Of a stretch of DNA of 24,394 bases, positions 22,742 through 24,394 are shown in pieces. The notes under the pieces are model-generated. The model saw only the letters and a list, made by a program, of their open reading frames with translations, had not been told where the DNA came from and did not search any database. The position numbers were made by a program, and so were the translations under genes. Each line of letters starts with the position of its first letter. Position 1 is the stretch's first letter. Location of the stretch: contig JAWKTT010000052.1 in assembly GCA_041398965.1 (NCBI GenBank), positions 1 to 24,394 of the forward strand, written 5' to 3'. The stretch comes from JAWKTT01 sp041398965 (GTDB lineage Bacteria > Planctomycetota > Planctomycetia > Planctomycetales > Planctomycetaceae).

Positions 22742-22766
22742 CTGACACTGACATCTGACCACTGAC
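22742..22766 (+). repeat. short CTGAC tandem motif before nuoN
   Basis: Four CTGAC units at 22742, 22748, 22755 and 22762, spaced 6-7 bp apart, end 6 bases before the nuoN ATG. They could be chance, or a site for an RNA- or DNA-binding protein at the start of nuoN. Confidence 0.3.
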
Positions 22767-22772
22767 TCACCC

Positions 22773-24394
22773 ATGTCTGTCTCGACGATTCTCGATCACT
22801 TGCTCCAACGCGACCTCCCGAGGTCGTTGGAGATTTTCGTTCCCGAACTCATCCTCTGTGGCACCATCGTGGCGCTACTGCTGGTGCGGTTGTTCGGCTT
22901 GGAGAAACGGCTTCAGCCTTGCTGGGTCGTCCTCGTTGGCGGACTGCTCGCTTTCGGCGGAGCCTTCGCTCAGTTCTACGGAGTGATGTACGAACCGACG
23001 AAACTTCCGGGAGTCGCTGTCGCTGCCCCGGCAGAGCACGAACATGAACATGTCGACGGTGTTGGCCATACTCATGGACCTGGACACACACATGTCCCGA
23101 GTTCCGCAAAATCCGCTACGCCGGCGAAGGCGTTGTTGGGGCCAGTTTATCGGTTCTATGGGGTTTCTGCTGGCGGGGTCGGCGACATCGGGGAGGAATA
23201 CTTCACGGGCATGTTGCGTCACGATCACTTTTCGGTCGCGTTTCGATTGGGACTCACATTGATTCTCGTGTTGATGATTTCCCTGTCGGTCATCACCGGT
23301 CTTCCTGATAACGAAGATGGTCAGGACTTCTATACACTCCTGGTCGGGTCACTCATCGGAATGATGCTCGCTTGCGGTGCCAATCATCTGTTGATGCTGT
23401 TTCTTTCGGTCGAAATGATGAGCGTGCCGAGTTACGCGATGGTTGGCTTCCTGAAGGGGAAGAAGAAATCCAGCGAAGCCGCCTTGAAGTATGTCGTCTA
23501 TGGAGCCGGGGCAGCGGGGGTGATGCTGTACGGCATCAGTCTGGTGGCCGGCATGCTTGGGACCGCTGATCTTTCCCAGTTTGGCGAGCGGTTCGTGTTC
23601 CTGATGCAGGGAGAAGCCTTTCGTTTGACGAATCCGAATGCCGTGACTTTGGCGCTCGGCGTCTTAATGGTGCTCGTCGGATTGGCGTTCAAGTTGTCGT
23701 TGTTCCCGTTCCACTTCTGGTGCCCGGATGCCTTTGAAGGGGCGGCGGCGGAAGTTGGTGGCTATCTCTCCGTGGCATCGAAAGCGGGAGCGTTTGCCCT
23801 CCTGGTTCGGTTTGTTCTCGCCTTTACGGGGGACGCACCGGTCCAGCATGAGTTCTGCCTGTTCTTCGGGTTGGCTTTGGGAGTGATCGCAGTCGCCAGT
23901 ATGACAGTCGGCAACCTGGCGGCCTATGCTCAGACCAACATGAAGCGACTGTTGGCCTACTCGACCATCGCACATGCGGGTTACATGTTGCTGGCAGTCT
24001 CCGCACTTCTGGTGCTCAGCACAGTCTCACCGGGGAGTGACACGGCGAACTTGCTGTTGACGGCGACCGGTTCGGCAGGGGAGGGGGGTGGTTCCGTTCC
24101 TCTCGCCCTTGCACGGTGCGTCGAAGGGTTGATGGTCTACTTAGCCGTCTATTTGTTTATGAACTTTACTGCGTTCGCCGTTATTGCCCTCGTTCGCAAT
24201 GAGACTTATCGCGAAGACATCGAATCGTACAAAGGACTGTTCGCATCCGACACGACGACGAAAGTCCTTTGCATCTGCCTGTTGGTCAGCTTCTTCAGTC
24301 TCGTCGGTATGCCCCCTTTCGGCGGCTTTTTTGCGAAGCTGTTGATCTTTGCCTCTGCTTTCAACGCGGGGCATGTTCACTGGTTGATGTGGGT
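22773..24394 (+). CDS. nuoN: NADH-quinone oxidoreductase subunit N, 3' cut by window end
   Basis: At least 540 codons are open from the ATG at 22773 to the end of the window; the C-terminus is missing. NuoN is the proximal antiporter-like proton pump next to NuoK. Family blocks in frame: S-V-E-M-M-S-V-P-S-Y-A-M-V-G (second glutamate region), F-K-L-S-L-F-P-F-H-F-W-C-P-D (306-319, Lys307), M-K-R-L-L-A-Y-S-T-I-A-H-A-G-Y, and S-L-V-G-M-P-P-F-G-G-F-F-A-K. An insertion between the first helices holds seven histidines in residues 89-107 (H-E-H-E-H and H-T-H pairs). The usual E-G-A-P-T-P-V after the W-x-P-D motif reads E-G-A-A-A-E-V here. The gene is already longer than the typical 480-500 aa. Confidence 0.94.
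   Translation, partial: MSVSTILDHLLQRDLPRSLEIFVPELILCGTIVALLLVRLFGLEKRLQPCWVVLVGGLLAFGGAFAQFYGVMYEPTKLPGVAVAAPAEHEHEHVDGVGHTHGPGHTHVPSSAKSATPAKALLGPVYRFYGVSAGGVGDIGEEYFTGMLRHDHFSVAFRLGLTLILVLMISLSVITGLPDNEDGQDFYTLLVGSLIGMMLACGANHLLMLFLSVEMMSVPSYAMVGFLKGKKKSSEAALKYVVYGAGAAGVMLYGISLVAGMLGTADLSQFGERFVFLMQGEAFRLTNPNAVTLALGVLMVLVGLAFKLSLFPFHFWCPDAFEGAAAEVGGYLSVASKAGAFALLVRFVLAFTGDAPVQHEFCLFFGLALGVIAVASMTVGNLAAYAQTNMKRLLAYSTIAHAGYMLLAVSALLVLSTVSPGSDTANLLLTATGSAGEGGGSVPLALARCVEGLMVYLAVYLFMNFTAFAVIALVRNETYREDIESYKGLFASDTTTKVLCICLLVSFFSLVGMPPFGGFFAKLLIFASAFNAGHVHWLMW

Overview
The window looks like a piece of a Planctomycetota chromosome, probably from a Planctomycetales-like heterotroph with moderately high GC. 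Three things point there. The first 114 bases encode a C-terminus of the planctomycete-typical DUF1549/DUF1553 cytochrome-containing proteins. Several genes are large envelope proteins with odd domain combinations. Strong Shine-Dalgarno sites are scarce. No rRNA, tRNA, CRISPR array or prophage was found.

Layout. (1) 1-114 (+): tail of a DUF1553 protein, followed by a 33-nt inverted repeat. (2) 3433-192 (-): three co-directional genes, namely a permuted NlpC/P60 (YiiX-like) protein, a secreted or membrane-anchored fusion of a zinc-peptidase-like domain with a CPPC thioredoxin, and an unrecognised 226-aa protein. The first two overlap by ATGA. (3) 3586-10970 (+): a GT4 glycosyltransferase, a first ApbE flavin transferase, a large RND/MMPL transporter, and a second ApbE whose C-terminus carries an NqrM-like membrane and four-cysteine tail. 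(4) 11983-11310 (-): a YjbQ-family gene and a 72-aa two-helix membrane protein. (5) 12531-15894 (+): a membrane LRR protein, a class-3 lipase-fold hydrolase and protoporphyrinogen oxidase. (6) 16113-24394 (+): the membrane arm of respiratory complex I, nuoH-J-K-L-M-N, with nuoN cut by the window end.

How they fit together. The right third builds the proton-pumping arm of NADH:quinone oxidoreductase. It lacks nuoI and all other peripheral-arm genes, so complex I must be encoded at more than one locus. The two ApbE genes attach FMN covalently to exported or membrane redox proteins. The NqrM-like tail suggests the second one matures a Na+-NQR type enzyme, which is not in this window. HemG supplies heme for respiratory cytochromes. 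A respiratory-assembly theme therefore runs through 4.9-24.4 kb.

Non-coding structure is concentrated in four gaps: a MITE-like element present as a short degenerate copy (4736-4869) and a fuller copy (11018-11312), a palindrome island (12100-12425), a hairpin-rich 460-bp spacer (6056-6515), and a 33-nt inverted-repeat family just 3' of two plus-strand genes. The best candidates for something undescribed are the ApbE-NqrM fusion, the coupled YiiX-like/peptidase-thioredoxin operon, and the His-rich loops in both NuoL and NuoN.
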